Source: Roseococcus sp. (lineage in GTDB: Bacteria; Pseudomonadota; Alphaproteobacteria; Acetobacterales; Acetobacteraceae). From it: a stretch of 37,336 bases of DNA. Both the position numbers and the translations under genes were made by a program. Numbering within the stretch: position 1 is the stretch's first letter; every line of letters begins with the position of its first letter. The notes under the pieces were generated by a model. It searched no databases and was not told where the DNA came from. It saw nothing but the letters and a program-made list of their open reading frames with translations. This document shows, piece after piece, positions 1-7,632 of the stretch. Where the stretch lies: assembly GCF_019747315.1 (NCBI RefSeq), contig NZ_JAIEQY010000059.1, positions 1 through 37,336 of the forward strand, given 5' to 3'.

Positions 1-318
1 TCGCCGGCGCCGACCAATCTCTGGCTGGAGCCGGGGGCGGAGACGCCGGAGGCGCTGATGGCCGACATCAAGGAAGGCCTCTACGTCACGGAACTCATCG
101 GCATGGGTGTGAACGGCATCACGGGCGATTACTCGCGCGGCGCGGCCGGCTTCATGATCCGCGACGGGAAGCTGGCCGAGGCGGTGGGCGAGATCACCAT
201 CGCCGGCAAGCTGCCCGAGATGTTCCTGGCCATCCGCCCGGCGAATGACCTGGAGTTCCGCCGCGGCAGCGATGCGCCCACCATCCGCGTGGACGGGATG
301 ATCCTGGCCGGCGCCTGA
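1..318 (+). CDS. pmbA: TldD/PmbA-family metalloprotease, C-terminal end (5' truncated by window)
   Basis: The frame is open from base 1 to a TGA at 316-318, giving about 105 residues of the C-terminus. The segment 'ELIGMGVNGITGDYSRGAAG' followed by a conserved 'GEITIAGKLPEMF' block is characteristic of the C-terminal domain of the PmbA/TldD family. TldD and PmbA form a heterodimeric metalloprotease that degrades unfolded peptides and matures some ribosomal natural products and microcin B17. The metal-binding HExxxH of the partner TldD would not lie in this region, so the visible part cannot separate PmbA from TldD on catalytic residues. The 'GITGDYSRGAAGF' form is the usual PmbA wording. The gene is followed after 2 bp by a convergent MFS gene. 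Confidence 0.85.
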   Translation, partial: SPAPTNLWLEPGAETPEALMADIKEGLYVTELIGMGVNGITGDYSRGAAGFMIRDGKLAEAVGEITIAGKLPEMFLAIRPANDLEFRRGSDAPTIRVDGMILAGA

Positions 319-320
319 GC

Positions 321-1520
321 CTACTCGGCCGCGGCGAGCGACACGCGCCGCGCTCGCCGCATCTCCTGCCAGAGCGCGCTGGCGACGGCGAGGCCGAGGA
401 AACCAGCGGCCATGACGAAGACCATCTGCGGCTGCCCATGATCCAGCAGCCAGCCGCAGGCGATGGGCCCGACCATGCCGCCGATGTTGAACCCCGTGCT
501 CACCACCCCGAATACCGCGCCCGCCTGGCCGGGCGGGGCGGCCGCGCGCACCAGCATGTCGCGCGAGGGCATGATCATCCCCGACAGGAAACCCGAGAGC
601 CCCATCAGCAGGGCGAGGACCACGGGTGACCAGGCGGTGCTGCCCGCCACCAGGAAGATCAGCGCCGCGGCGCCCAGCCCTCCGGCTGCCACCAGCCCAT
701 GGCGCTTGGTGCGGTCCGCCACATGCCCGCCGACCAGCACGCCCGCGGCACTGAAGGCGAGCCAGGCGGTGAGCGCGATATTGCCCGCCGTGAGCGAGGT
801 GCCCTGCGCGGCATTCCAGGCCGAGACGGCAAAGCCCTGGGTGCTGGAGTTGTACAGCGCGATCAGCAGGAAGAAGGCGAGCAGCGTCAGCACGGCCGGG
901 CTCAGCACGCGCGGCGCGCCGGCGGCGGCTTTGGGGCGGGCGGGCTTGATGCGCTCGGCCAGCGCTTCGCGCAGCAGGGGCATAGCGGCGAGCGGGCCCA
1001 GCAGCCCAGCCACGACCAGCGCGAAGCCGGCGCCGCCGAGGCTCGCGGCGCCCAGCATCAGCGCGGGTGCGACGGCGCTGCCGGCATAGCCGGCGAAGGT
1101 GTGGAAGGAGAAGGCGCGGCCCACATGCGCTTCCTCGATCGAAGAGCCGAGGATGGCGTAGTCGGCCGGGTGGTAGACGGCATTGGCGAGGCCGGCGAGC
1201 GCCATGGCCGCCAGCAGCCAGGCATAGCTGCCGCCGATGCCCGCCATGACGAAGGCCAGGCCGCCCAGCATGAGCCCCGCGACCAGCGCCCGGCGCGGCC
1301 CCACGCGATCCACCAGGAAGCCCATCGGCGCCTGGGTGAGGGCGGAGACGATGTTGAACAGCGTCAGCGCGAAGCCGAGTTCGAGGAAAGAGATCCCCAT
1401 CCCCTCGCGCAGCAGCGGAAAGAGCGGGGGCAGGGCCAGGATATGCACATGGCTGACGAAATGCGCCCCGGAGACGGAGGCCAGGATGCGGCGTTCCTCG
1501 GGGGCGAAGGCGGTGGTCAT
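321..1520 (-). CDS. MFS transporter, Fsr-like
   Basis: The predicted protein has 399 residues and about 12 hydrophobic helices in two halves, separated by a basic loop near residues 195-215 ('[13 protein letters not shown]'). The first half carries the MFS signature '[12 protein letters not shown]' in the loop between helices 2 and 3, and a related '[12 protein letters not shown]' occurs in the second half. The opening '[19 protein letters not shown]' resembles fosmidomycin-resistance-like MFS exporters, but the substrate cannot be read from sequence. I chose the ATG at 1520 (MTTAFAPEE). A longer reading to 1652 would add a non-hydrophobic, arginine-rich extension and overlap the end of polA. 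The gene ends 2 bp from the convergent pmbA stop and lies 61 bp downstream of polA on the same strand. Confidence 0.85.
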   Translation of the reverse strand: MTTAFAPEERRILASVSGAHFVSHVHILALPPLFPLLREGMGISFLELGFALTLFNIVSALTQAPMGFLVDRVGPRRALVAGLMLGGLAFVMAGIGGSYAWLLAAMALAGLANAVYHPADYAILGSSIEEAHVGRAFSFHTFAGYAGSAVAPALMLGAASLGGAGFALVVAGLLGPLAAMPLLREALAERIKPARPKAAAGAPRVLSPAVLTLLAFFLLIALYNSSTQGFAVSAWNAAQGTSLTAGNIALTAWLAFSAAGVLVGGHVADRTKRHGLVAAGGLGAAALIFLVAGSTAWSPVVLALLMGLSGFLSGMIMPSRDMLVRAAAPPGQAGAVFGVVSTGFNIGGMVGPIACGWLLDHGQPQMVFVMAAGFLGLAVASALWQEMRRARRVSLAAAE

Positions 1521-1581
1521 GTCAGCTCCGATCGTGACCGGCGCTCTTCGCCGGGAGCGTGAATCGGCGCGGCCAGCATGT

Positions 1582-4401
1582 TCAATGCGCCTCGGCCCAG
1601 GAGGTGCCGTGGCCGACTTCGACCAGCAGCGGCACGCGCAGTTCGGCGACACCCTCCATCACGCGGCGGAGGATGGCGCCCGCCGCCCCGATCTCGGCCT
1701 CGGGGACTTCCAGCACCAGTTCGTCATGCACCTGCAGCAGCATGCGCGATTTCAGCCCCGCATCGCGCAGTGCCATCGGCACGCGCACCATGGCGCGCTT
1801 GATGATCTCGGCGGCACCGCCCTGGAAGGGGGCGTTGATGGCCTGGCGTTCCGCGCCCGCGCGCAGCATCGCGTCCTTCGCCTTGATGTTCTGGATCCAG
1901 AGGCGCCGCCCGAAGGGCGACAGGACATAGCCGTTGATGCGCGCCTCCTCCTTCAGCCGTTCCATCTCGGCGCGGATGCCGGGGTATTGCGCGAAATAGG
2001 CGTCGATGATCCCGCGCGCCTCGCCCGGCGCGATGCCGAGGCGGCCGGCGAGGCCGAAGGCGCTCATCCCGTAGATGATGCCGAAGTTGATGGTCTTCGC
2101 CCTGCGGCGCGCTTCCTTGTCCACGCTGCCAGGTTCGAGGTGGAAGATCTCCGCGGCCGTGCGGCTGTGGATGTCCTCGCCCTTGGCGAAGGCCTCGCGC
2201 AATGTCGGCACCTCCGCGAGGTGCGCGAGCAGGCGGAGTTCGATCTGGCTGTAGTCGGCGCTCATCAGCACATGCCCGGGCTCGGCCACGAAGGCGCGGC
2301 GGATGCGCATCCCCTCCTCGGTGCGGATCGGGATGTTCTGGAGGTTCGGCTCGGTGGAGGAAAGGCGGCCGGTGCTGGTCACCGCCATGGCGTAGTCGGT
2401 GTGGACGCGGCCATCGGGGGCGATCTGCGCGGCCAGGCCCTCGACATAGGTGGATTTCAGCTTGGCGAGCTGGCGCCATTCCAGCACCACGCGCGGCAGT
2501 TCCGCGCCTTGCGCGGCGAGGTCCTCCAGCACGGCGGCATCGGTGGAATAGGCGCCGGTCTTGCCCTTCTTGCCGCCCTTGAGGCCCATCTCGTCGAAGA
2601 GGATCTCGCCCAGCTGCTTCGGGCTGCCGACATTGAAGGCGCGGCCGGCGATGCGGTGGCACTCGGCCTCCAGCACGACCAGGCGCTCGGCGAAATCCTG
2701 GCCGATGCGGGCGAGTTCCGCGCCATCCACGCGCACGCCGGCCTGCTCCATATGGGCCAGCACCGGGATCATCCGGCGCTCCACCTGCTCATACATGGCG
2801 AGTGCGCGTTCCGGGCGCAGGCGGGGGCGCAGCTTGTGCCAGAGGCGCAGCGTCACATCCGCATCCTCGGCCGCATAGGCGGTGGCGCGGTCGAGGGCCA
2901 CATGGGCGAAGCTGATGCGGCCCTTGCCGGTGCCGGTGACCGAGTCGAAGGAGACAGGCTTGTGGCCGAGATGCAGCTGCGAGAGCTCATCCATGCCATG
3001 GCCATGCGCGCCCGCCTCCAGCGCGCAGGAGATCAGCATGGTGTCATCCACCGGCGTGACGACGGCCGCGCCGTTCTGGGCCTGGGCCAGCACCTCGCAA
3101 TCATACTTGGCGTTGTGCAGCACCTTCAGCACCGCGGGGTCTTCCAGCAGCGGGCGCAGCGCCGCCATCGCTTCCTCGAAGGGGATTTGCGGCGGCGTCT
3201 CGGTCAGCATGTCCTGCCCCGCATGGCGCAGCGGGATATAGCAGGCGCGACCCGGAGCGACCGCGAGGCAGACGCCGACAAGCCGTGCGGCCAGCGCGTC
3301 CAGGCTATCGGTCTCGGTGTCCAGCGCGATCACGCCAGCCTCACGCGCCAGGCCGATCCAGCGTTGCAGCGTGGCGAGGTCGCAGACGCAGTCATAGGGG
3401 CCGAAGGCGGCGTCGGTGGCCTCCAGCACGGCCTCGCTGGCCACCGGCCGCGCGCGCTGCGGCGCGCCGCCATCGCCGAGGCCGAGGCGCGCGGCGAGGG
3501 AGCGGAAATTATTCTCGGCCAGGAAGGCGCCGAGGCGCGCGGGCTCTGGCGCGCGGGCGACCATATGCTCGATGGGGCAGGGGAGCGGCGCGTTGTCGTC
3601 CAGCGTGACCAGGCGCAGCGAGATGCGCGCCATCTCCGCATGGGTCTGGAGCAATTCGCGCCGCTTGGGCTGCTTGATCTCGCCCGCGCGGGCCAGCAGG
3701 GTTTCGAGGTCGCCATATTCGGTGAGCAGGCTCGCCGCCGTCTTCACACCGATGCCGGGCACGCCGGGGACATTGTCGGTGGCGTCGCCGGCCAGCGCCT
3801 GCACCTGCGCCACCCGGTTGGGTGCGACCCCGAATTTCTCCAGCACCTCCGCCTCGCGGATGGGCTTCTGCTTGATCGGGTCCAGCATGATCACGCGCTC
3901 GCGGATCAGCTGCATGAGGTCCTTGTCGGAGGAGACGATGGTGACGCGGCCACCCTGCGCCTCGAAGGCCTTGGCATAGGCGGCGATCAGGTCATCCGCC
4001 TCGAAGCCGGGCAGCTCCACGCGGCAGACGCCGAAGGCCTCGGTCGCTTCGCGGATCAGCGCGAATTGCGGGACGAGTTCCTCGGGCGGCTCGGGCCGGT
4101 GCGCCTTATAGGCGGGGTAGATGTCGTTGCGGAAGGTCGTGCGCGCCGTGTCGAAGATGACGGCGATATGCGTCGAGATGTTCTGGCTGAGAAACCGCTC
4201 CAGAATTTGCGCGAAGCCGAAGACGGCGTTCACCGGCGTGCCGTCGGGGCGCGTCATCGGCGGCAGGGCGTGGTAGGCGCGGAAGATGTAGCCGCTGCCG
4301 TCGATCAGGATGAGGTGCGGGTCCGCGCCGATATCCGTGCCGGCTCCGCCGGTCGTACCAGTGCCGGCTCCGCCGGCGGGGGCCTCAGTGATGTCCGTCA
4401 T
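1582..4401 (-). CDS. polA: DNA polymerase I
   Basis: Full-length family A polymerase of 939 residues, acting in Okazaki fragment processing and excision repair. The N-terminal 5'-nuclease domain covers about residues 25-290, with '[11 protein letters not shown]', '[10 protein letters not shown]' and a helix-hairpin-helix '[16 protein letters not shown]'. The 3'-5' exonuclease appears active: the ExoI motif 'ALDTETDSL' near residue 363 keeps both acidic residues. Polymerase motifs A ('[15 protein letters not shown]'), B ('[13 protein letters not shown]') and C ('[10 protein letters not shown]') are intact. An ATG at 4413 is also in frame, but it directly abuts its purine-rich tract. The ATG at 4401 ([10 protein letters not shown]) has a workable AAGGA upstream. 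A Gly/Ala/Thr-rich N-terminal tail, encoded by a 24-bp-period direct repeat at 4337-4376, precedes the nuclease domain. The gene overlaps the upstream zinc-finger gene by 17 bp. Confidence 0.97.
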   Translation of the reverse strand: MTDITEAPAGGAGTGTTGGAGTDIGADPHLILIDGSGYIFRAYHALPPMTRPDGTPVNAVFGFAQILERFLSQNISTHIAVIFDTARTTFRNDIYPAYKAHRPEPPEELVPQFALIREATEAFGVCRVELPGFEADDLIAAYAKAFEAQGGRVTIVSSDKDLMQLIRERVIMLDPIKQKPIREAEVLEKFGVAPNRVAQVQALAGDATDNVPGVPGIGVKTAASLLTEYGDLETLLARAGEIKQPKRRELLQTHAEMARISLRLVTLDDNAPLPCPIEHMVARAPEPARLGAFLAENNFRSLAARLGLGDGGAPQRARPVASEAVLEATDAAFGPYDCVCDLATLQRWIGLAREAGVIALDTETDSLDALAARLVGVCLAVAPGRACYIPLRHAGQDMLTETPPQIPFEEAMAALRPLLEDPAVLKVLHNAKYDCEVLAQAQNGAAVVTPVDDTMLISCALEAGAHGHGMDELSQLHLGHKPVSFDSVTGTGKGRISFAHVALDRATAYAAEDADVTLRLWHKLRPRLRPERALAMYEQVERRMIPVLAHMEQAGVRVDGAELARIGQDFAERLVVLEAECHRIAGRAFNVGSPKQLGEILFDEMGLKGGKKGKTGAYSTDAAVLEDLAAQGAELPRVVLEWRQLAKLKSTYVEGLAAQIAPDGRVHTDYAMAVTSTGRLSSTEPNLQNIPIRTEEGMRIRRAFVAEPGHVLMSADYSQIELRLLAHLAEVPTLREAFAKGEDIHSRTAAEIFHLEPGSVDKEARRRAKTINFGIIYGMSAFGLAGRLGIAPGEARGIIDAYFAQYPGIRAEMERLKEEARINGYVLSPFGRRLWIQNIKAKDAMLRAGAERQAINAPFQGGAAEIIKRAMVRVPMALRDAGLKSRMLLQVHDELVLEVPEAEIGAAGAILRRVMEGVAELRVPLLVEVGHGTSWAEAH

Positions 4402-4609
4402 CGCCCGCGCCATCCTTCAGGCGGTAGGTGCGCGAGCAATAGGGGCAGGTGACCTGGTGCTCCTCGATGCGCATCCAGATGAGCGGGTGACCCAGCGCGC
4501 CGCCGCCGCCATCGCAACTCACGGCGCGGCTTTCGACGGGGATCACCTCCTCGGGGGTCACGCCCTCGGTCATCTTCGGTGCGTAGCCGGTCATCTGCGG
4601 GTCGCGCAT
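4385..4609 (-). CDS. Small CHCC zinc-finger domain protein
   Basis: 74-residue protein with a Cys-His-Cys-Cys pattern: 'VSCDGGGGALGHPLIW', then 'VTCPYCSRTYRL' near the C-terminus. This matches the zf-CHCC family of alphaproteobacteria, homologous to the zinc-binding tail of the mitochondrial complex I accessory subunit NDUFS6. The bacterial role is unsettled. I chose the ATG at 4609 (MRDPQMTGYAP). An ATG at 4594 is also possible, and the in-frame extension to 4681 is arginine-rich and overlaps the divergent hydrolase leader region. The 3' end overlaps the polA start, so the two are probably co-transcribed, with polA translationally coupled. The divergent hydrolase begins about 84 bp away. Confidence 0.85.
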   Translation of the reverse strand: MRDPQMTGYAPKMTEGVTPEEVIPVESRAVSCDGGGGALGHPLIWMRIEEHQVTCPYCSRTYRLKDGAGDDGHH

Positions 4610-4692
4610 GGGGCTGGGTCTTCCTTCGCCGCGTGTTCGCCGCAACATAAACCGCTGGCCAGGGATGGGCCAGCGGCCCATATCCCGCGGTG

Positions 4693-5754
4693 ATGAAGTT
4701 GTTGACCGCCCTCCTCCTCGCGCTGCTCTCCATCTCCGCCTGTGGTCCGGCCGTGGTGCCCGCGGGGCCAGCCACGCGGGCCGCCGCCATCGAGGGTTTC
4801 GAGCCGCCGCCGCTGCCCTGGATGCCCGTGCCGGCCTGGGCCTTCTCCCCCTCGCCGCCGCCGCCCGAGCCCTCGGGCCCGCGCCCCGAATCCAGCCTGG
4901 TCATGCCCGATGGCGCGCGGCTGCCCTTGCGCGTCTGGCGGCCGGAGGGCGCGCCGCGCTTCGTCATCCTGGCCATCCACGGCCTGGCCGATCACGGCGG
5001 CAACATGCTGCAGGAGGGCGGACCCCTGCTCGCGGCCGGTGGCGCGCTGGTCTATGCCTATGACCAGCGCGGCTTCGGCTGGACTCAGCCGCGCGGCTAT
5101 TGGGCCGGCGCCGAGACCATGGTGAATGACGCGCGCGTGGCGCTTGGCCTCATCCGCGCCCGCCACCCGGGCCTGCCCATCTTCCTGCTGGGTGAGAGCA
5201 TGGGCGGCGCCGTGGTGCTGGCCATGGGGGCGGTCGAGGTCAATGGCATCATCCTCTCGGCGCCGGCGCTCTGGGGCAGGGCCTATATGCCGGGCGTGCT
5301 GCGCGGGCTGCTCTGGTTTGCCGGGAATGTGATCGGCCCCGTCGCCATGCCGCCCAGTGCGCCCAACATCACCGCGAGCGACAACCCCTCCGCCCTGCAA
5401 CGCTTCGGGCGGGACCCGCTGACATTGCGCGACATCCGCTTCGACATGGTGAAGGGGCTGGTGGACCTGATGGACCAGGCCGTGGCCGCTCTCCCCACCT
5501 GCTGCCGCGCGGTGCCGACGCTGTTCCTGCTTGGCGGGAATGACCAGGTGGTGCCCACGCCCATCGCGCGGCGCGTGCTGCGCGATGCGGGCGTGCCGCG
5601 CGTGGCACTGTATCGTGAAGGCTGGCACATCCTGCTGCGCGACAATGTGCGCGAGCAGGTGGCGCGCGACATCATCGAATTCCTGAACATGCCGGATGTG
5701 CCGACGCCGCGCGAGGCGGATGGCGCCGCCTGGCTGGCGCGCACGCCGCCCTGA
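4693..5754 (+). CDS. Alpha/beta hydrolase lipoprotein (lysophospholipase / monoacylglycerol lipase type)
   Basis: 353 residues. The N-terminus is a lipoprotein signal ('LLTALLLALLSISACGP', Cys about residue 17), followed by a Pro-rich linker to about residue 60 ('PPPPEPSGPRPE'). The body is an alpha/beta hydrolase of the serine aminopeptidase S33 / Hydrolase_4 type. 'IHGLADHGGN' is the oxyanion-loop region, 'GESMGGAVVL' holds the nucleophile Ser, 'LLGGNDQVVPT' the acid and 'EGWHILLRD' the His. The triad is therefore complete. The likely substrate is a monoacylglycerol, lysophospholipid or short ester at the cell envelope. An in-frame GTG lies one codon upstream at 4690; I prefer the ATG at 4693. 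The gene is transcribed divergently from the zinc-finger/polA pair. Confidence 0.88.
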   Translation: MKLLTALLLALLSISACGPAVVPAGPATRAAAIEGFEPPPLPWMPVPAWAFSPSPPPPEPSGPRPESSLVMPDGARLPLRVWRPEGAPRFVILAIHGLADHGGNMLQEGGPLLAAGGALVYAYDQRGFGWTQPRGYWAGAETMVNDARVALGLIRARHPGLPIFLLGESMGGAVVLAMGAVEVNGIILSAPALWGRAYMPGVLRGLLWFAGNVIGPVAMPPSAPNITASDNPSALQRFGRDPLTLRDIRFDMVKGLVDLMDQAVAALPTCCRAVPTLFLLGGNDQVVPTPIARRVLRDAGVPRVALYREGWHILLRDNVREQVARDIIEFLNMPDVPTPREADGAAWLARTPP

Positions 5755-5980
5755 GGCTCAGCCCATCCAGGCGCGCCGCCGGCGGAGGTGAGCGGCGACA
5801 GCGGCATGCCGATGAAGTCGAGGGCCGGGACGGCGGCAAGGATCTGGCGGCCGGAGGATATGCGGGGCTCCGGGCAGAGCTTGTCGCCCCACCCCGCGCC
5901 CACGCATCGCAGGCCGGCCACGCCGCGAAGGACGGGGCCGGCTCGACTGTCTTTTCGGGAGAGTGGTGCCCCGCCCGCGT
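5755..5980. other. Intergenic gap between convergent genes, no gene recognised
   Basis: 226 bp between the ends of the convergent hydrolase and holin-family genes. Frames on the minus strand stay open but show no start with a ribosome site and no recognisable domain. In other bacteria a yqjK-like gene can follow yqjD-yqjE; I looked for one here and found none. No strong terminator hairpin with a T-tract is evident. Confidence 0.5.
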
Positions 5981-6388
5981 TCAGCCCCTTTGGCGGCGCC
6001 GCAATTGCTGGATGAGCAACCCGCCGAGATCCAGGGCCAGGCCCTCCCAGGCAGGACGTGCCGCGGCGGGCGTGGTGAGCAAGGCCAGGGACTGGTCCCG
6101 CACGGCCATGGCTTCCTTCGCCACCGGGTCCTCCTGCCTGCGCGAGGCGAGCAGCAGCCCAACGGCCAGCACCCCATCCACGAGGGCGAGGAGGAGCGAC
6201 GCGACCACCGGCCCCTCGCGCTCCTCCAGCCAAAGCCAGCCCGCCACATGCAGCAGGATCAGCATGGCCAGGCCAAAGCCGGCCGCGGCCGCGCCCAGCA
6301 CGGCCGCTCGGCCGATGCTGGCGCCCTGCCGGCGCAGCAGGATGCCCTCGGCCTGGGCGGCCGTGGTGAGCAGGCGCAGCCAGCGCAT
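5981..6388 (-). CDS. Phage-holin-family membrane protein (YqjE/DUF1469-like)
   Basis: 135 residues with two hydrophobic helices near residues 25-50 ('AAVLGAAAAGFGLAMLILLH') and 60-82 ('VVASLLLALVDGVLAVGLLLA'), flanked by charged segments and ending in a basic 'LRRRQRG'. The arrangement matches the Actinobacteriophage-holin-III / DUF1469 superfamily, which includes E. coli YqjE. These are chromosomal housekeeping proteins and not phage lysis genes. It starts 2 bp after the stop of the DUF883 gene, the same order as yqjD-yqjE, so it is very probably in that operon. Members are thought to act at the inner membrane under stress. The molecular role is unknown. Confidence 0.75.
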   Translation of the reverse strand: MRWLRLLTTAAQAEGILLRRQGASIGRAAVLGAAAAGFGLAMLILLHVAGWLWLEEREGPVVASLLLALVDGVLAVGLLLASRRQEDPVAKEAMAVRDQSLALLTTPAAARPAWEGLALDLGGLLIQQLRRRQRG

Positions 6389-6390
6389 GC

Positions 6391-6663
6391 TCAGCGCCGG
6401 ATCAGCGAGGCCAGCACGAAGCCGGCGACACCGGCCAGCGCCAGTGCGGCGAGCGGCTTGTCCTGCACGGTATCGCTGAGGCGGGCCGCCTGGTGGCGCA
6501 CTTCGTCACCCGCGGCCTTCGCCGCATTCTCGGCCGAGTGCAGGGCCTGGCCGAAGACGGGCGTCACGCGGTCGCGCATCAGGCCTTCCACCTGCTCACG
6601 CAGGCGGGCGATCTCGGCGGCGGCGTCATGGGCGGTGTTGTTGGCAAGATCCTGGATGGTCAT
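6391..6663 (-). CDS. DUF883 family protein (YqjD/ElaB-like, membrane-anchored ribosome-associated type)
   Basis: 90 residues. An amphipathic, helix-forming N-terminal two thirds ('AAEIARLREQVEGLMRDRV') is followed by a single C-terminal membrane segment ('PLAALALAGVAGFVLASLI') ending in 'RR', the standard layout of the YqjD/ElaB/YgaM family. E. coli relatives are tail-anchored, induced in stationary phase under RpoS and bind ribosomes. That function is known for the family and not shown here. I chose the ATG at 6663 (MTIQDLANNT); an in-frame start at 6696 would overlap the end of dps. It lies between dps (25 bp upstream) and the holin-family gene (2 bp downstream). Confidence 0.82.
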   Translation of the reverse strand: MTIQDLANNTAHDAAAEIARLREQVEGLMRDRVTPVFGQALHSAENAAKAAGDEVRHQAARLSDTVQDKPLAALALAGVAGFVLASLIRR

Positions 6664-6688
6664 GGGATTTTCCTTTGGTGTGTGGATG

Positions 6689-7183
6689 TCAGGCAAGATG
6701 GCTGCGCCAGAGCCAGGCAGCCTTCTCGTGCGCGATGATGCGGGCGATCAGCATGTCATGCGTGGCGCCGTCCTCTGCCTCCTCGGCTTCATGGGCGAGG
6801 TCGCGGGCATGCTCGGCCATCGCCATGTTGTCGGTGGCCAGCATGCGGGCCACCTGCTCCGTGCTGATGGCGCAATCCGACTCCTCCAGCGTCGCCAGTT
6901 CCAGCATGGCAGCGAGCCCGTTGGGAGCGATCTGGCGCAACGCGCGGGCGCGCTCCGCCAGATTGTCGAGCGCGGTGAAGAGTTCGGCGTACTGCTCCTC
7001 GGTCAGCTTGTGCATCGCGAAGAATTGCGTGCCCGTCGCGTTCCAATGGCAGGCCTGCGTCTTGGCGAGCAGGACGTAGGTGTCGGCGATGAAGACATTG
7101 AGCGCCGCGCCAATGCTCGGCCCATTGTCACTGGCGGCGGGGCGTGCCTGCGATCTGGCCTTGGCGTTGGGCATGTCGGTCAC
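6689..7183 (-). CDS. dps: Dps-family DNA-protecting ferritin-like protein
   Basis: 164 residues, the usual Dps length. The ferroxidase signature is visible: 'TQACHWNATGTQFFAMHKLTE' (His-Trp, then His about 12 residues on) continuing to 'LFTALDNLAERARAL' with the conserved Asp/Glu pair, and a Dps-type 'AEHARDLAHEAEE' C-terminal helix. Dps proteins form dodecamers that oxidise and store iron and coat DNA in starvation and oxidative stress. The basic N-terminal tail ('NAKARSQARPAASDNG') could provide DNA contact. The GTG at 7183 overlaps the stop of the upstream lipoprotein gene by 4 bp (GTGA); an ATG at 7174 is an equally legal start. It is the second gene of a four-gene stress operon. Confidence 0.93.
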   Translation of the reverse strand: MTDMPNAKARSQARPAASDNGPSIGAALNVFIADTYVLLAKTQACHWNATGTQFFAMHKLTEEQYAELFTALDNLAERARALRQIAPNGLAAMLELATLEESDCAISTEQVARMLATDNMAMAEHARDLAHEAEEAEDGATHDMLIARIIAHEKAAWLWRSHLA

Positions 7184-7425
7184 CGCCAGGCCGGCCGGCC
7201 AAGATTGACCGTATTGGGCGAGGTGAGGCCGCCCGCTGCGGCACCGGCCAGGCCACCAATGGCGGCACCGCCCAGCACGCTGGTGCCGGTCAGCGCGCCC
7301 ACGCCGGCGCCCGCGGCGGCCCCGAGGCCACCACCCGAAAGCGCCCGGTCACCCGTGGTCTGGCCGCAGGCGGCAAGGCCGCCGGCCAGCACCACAAGCA
7401 TCGTCAGGCTTTGCAATTTGCGCAT
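7180..7425 (-). CDS. Glycine-zipper lipoprotein
   Basis: 81 residues. The signal peptide and lipobox 'VVLAGGLAACGQ' place the lipidated Cys about residue 20. The rest is a glycine-zipper: repeated GxxxG/AxxxG steps ('GGGLGAAAGAGVGALTG', 'GGAAIGGLAGAAAGG') that can form paired membrane helices, as in SlyB/OsmB-like proteins. OsmB-type lipoproteins are stress-induced in E. coli, which fits the operon with dps. I chose the ATG at 7425 because a GGGG tract lies 9 nt upstream; the ATG at 7431 would leave only 3 nt. A candidate EcfG-type promoter lies immediately upstream at 7455-7479. Confidence 0.8.
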   Translation of the reverse strand: MRKLQSLTMLVVLAGGLAACGQTTGDRALSGGGLGAAAGAGVGALTGTSVLGGAAIGGLAGAAAGGLTSPNTVNLGRPAWR

Positions 7426-7454
7426 GGTCATGATCCCCTTTGAGTCGGGGGGTC

Positions 7455-7479
7455 AACGCCGCGCTTGCCCCAGGGTTGC
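7455..7479 (-). promoter_or_regulatory. Candidate EcfG-type general-stress promoter for the lipoprotein-dps-yqjDE operon
   Basis: On the minus strand the sequence reads GCAAC (7479-7475), 16 bases, then CGTT (7458-7455). The alphaproteobacterial general stress sigma factor EcfG recognises GGAAC-N16/17-CGTT, so this is an 8-of-9 match at exact spacing. The -10 element ends about 30 bp before the ATG at 7425, a normal distance for a short leader. This is a pattern match only, but the downstream genes (Dps, YqjD-type, glycine-zipper lipoprotein) are the kind usually under general stress control. Confidence 0.5.
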
Positions 7480-7536
7480 ATGCGTCAGGAAGGGAGCGGC
7501 GGGACGTCCGCCCACCTCGAACGGCGCGCAGCCGCC

Positions 7537-7632
7537 ACTCTCAACCCGGGCGCAGCCGCGACTCTCAACCCGGGCGCAGCCGCCAATCTCAACCCGGGCG
7601 CAGCCGCCACTCTCAACCCGGGCGCAGCCGCA
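7537..7632 (-). repeat. 24-bp direct tandem repeat, four copies, overlapping the kinase gene's stop
   Basis: Four head-to-tail 24-bp units at 7537-7560, 7561-7584, 7585-7608 and 7609-7632, differing at only one or two positions. A degenerate half copy precedes them at about 7524-7536. Read on the minus strand, each unit restates the gene's last codons and stop (Arg-Leu-Arg-Pro-Gly-stop), because the unit length is a multiple of three. The first unit in gene order contains the real stop at 7613-7615. It looks like replication slippage of a gene end. Confidence 0.9.

Noticed and set aside
1237-4452. A 1071-codon open frame on the plus strand opposite polA
   Set aside because: It is a mirror of the polA codon bias in GC-rich DNA; its translation is His/Gln/Arg/Gly-rich without domains, while the minus strand encodes complete DNA polymerase I.
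5780-5900. A short minus-strand peptide gene after the holin-family gene
   Set aside because: The frame has no ribosome site or start at a sensible place and no similarity I recognise; a yqjK-like gene was looked for and not found.
5981-6388. Phage remnant because of the holin-family match
   Set aside because: No other phage genes are present; the pairing with a DUF883 gene matches the chromosomal yqjD-yqjE arrangement.
7537-7632. CRISPR array
   Set aside because: The 24-bp units are contiguous with no spacers and no cas genes are present; it is a plain tandem repeat.
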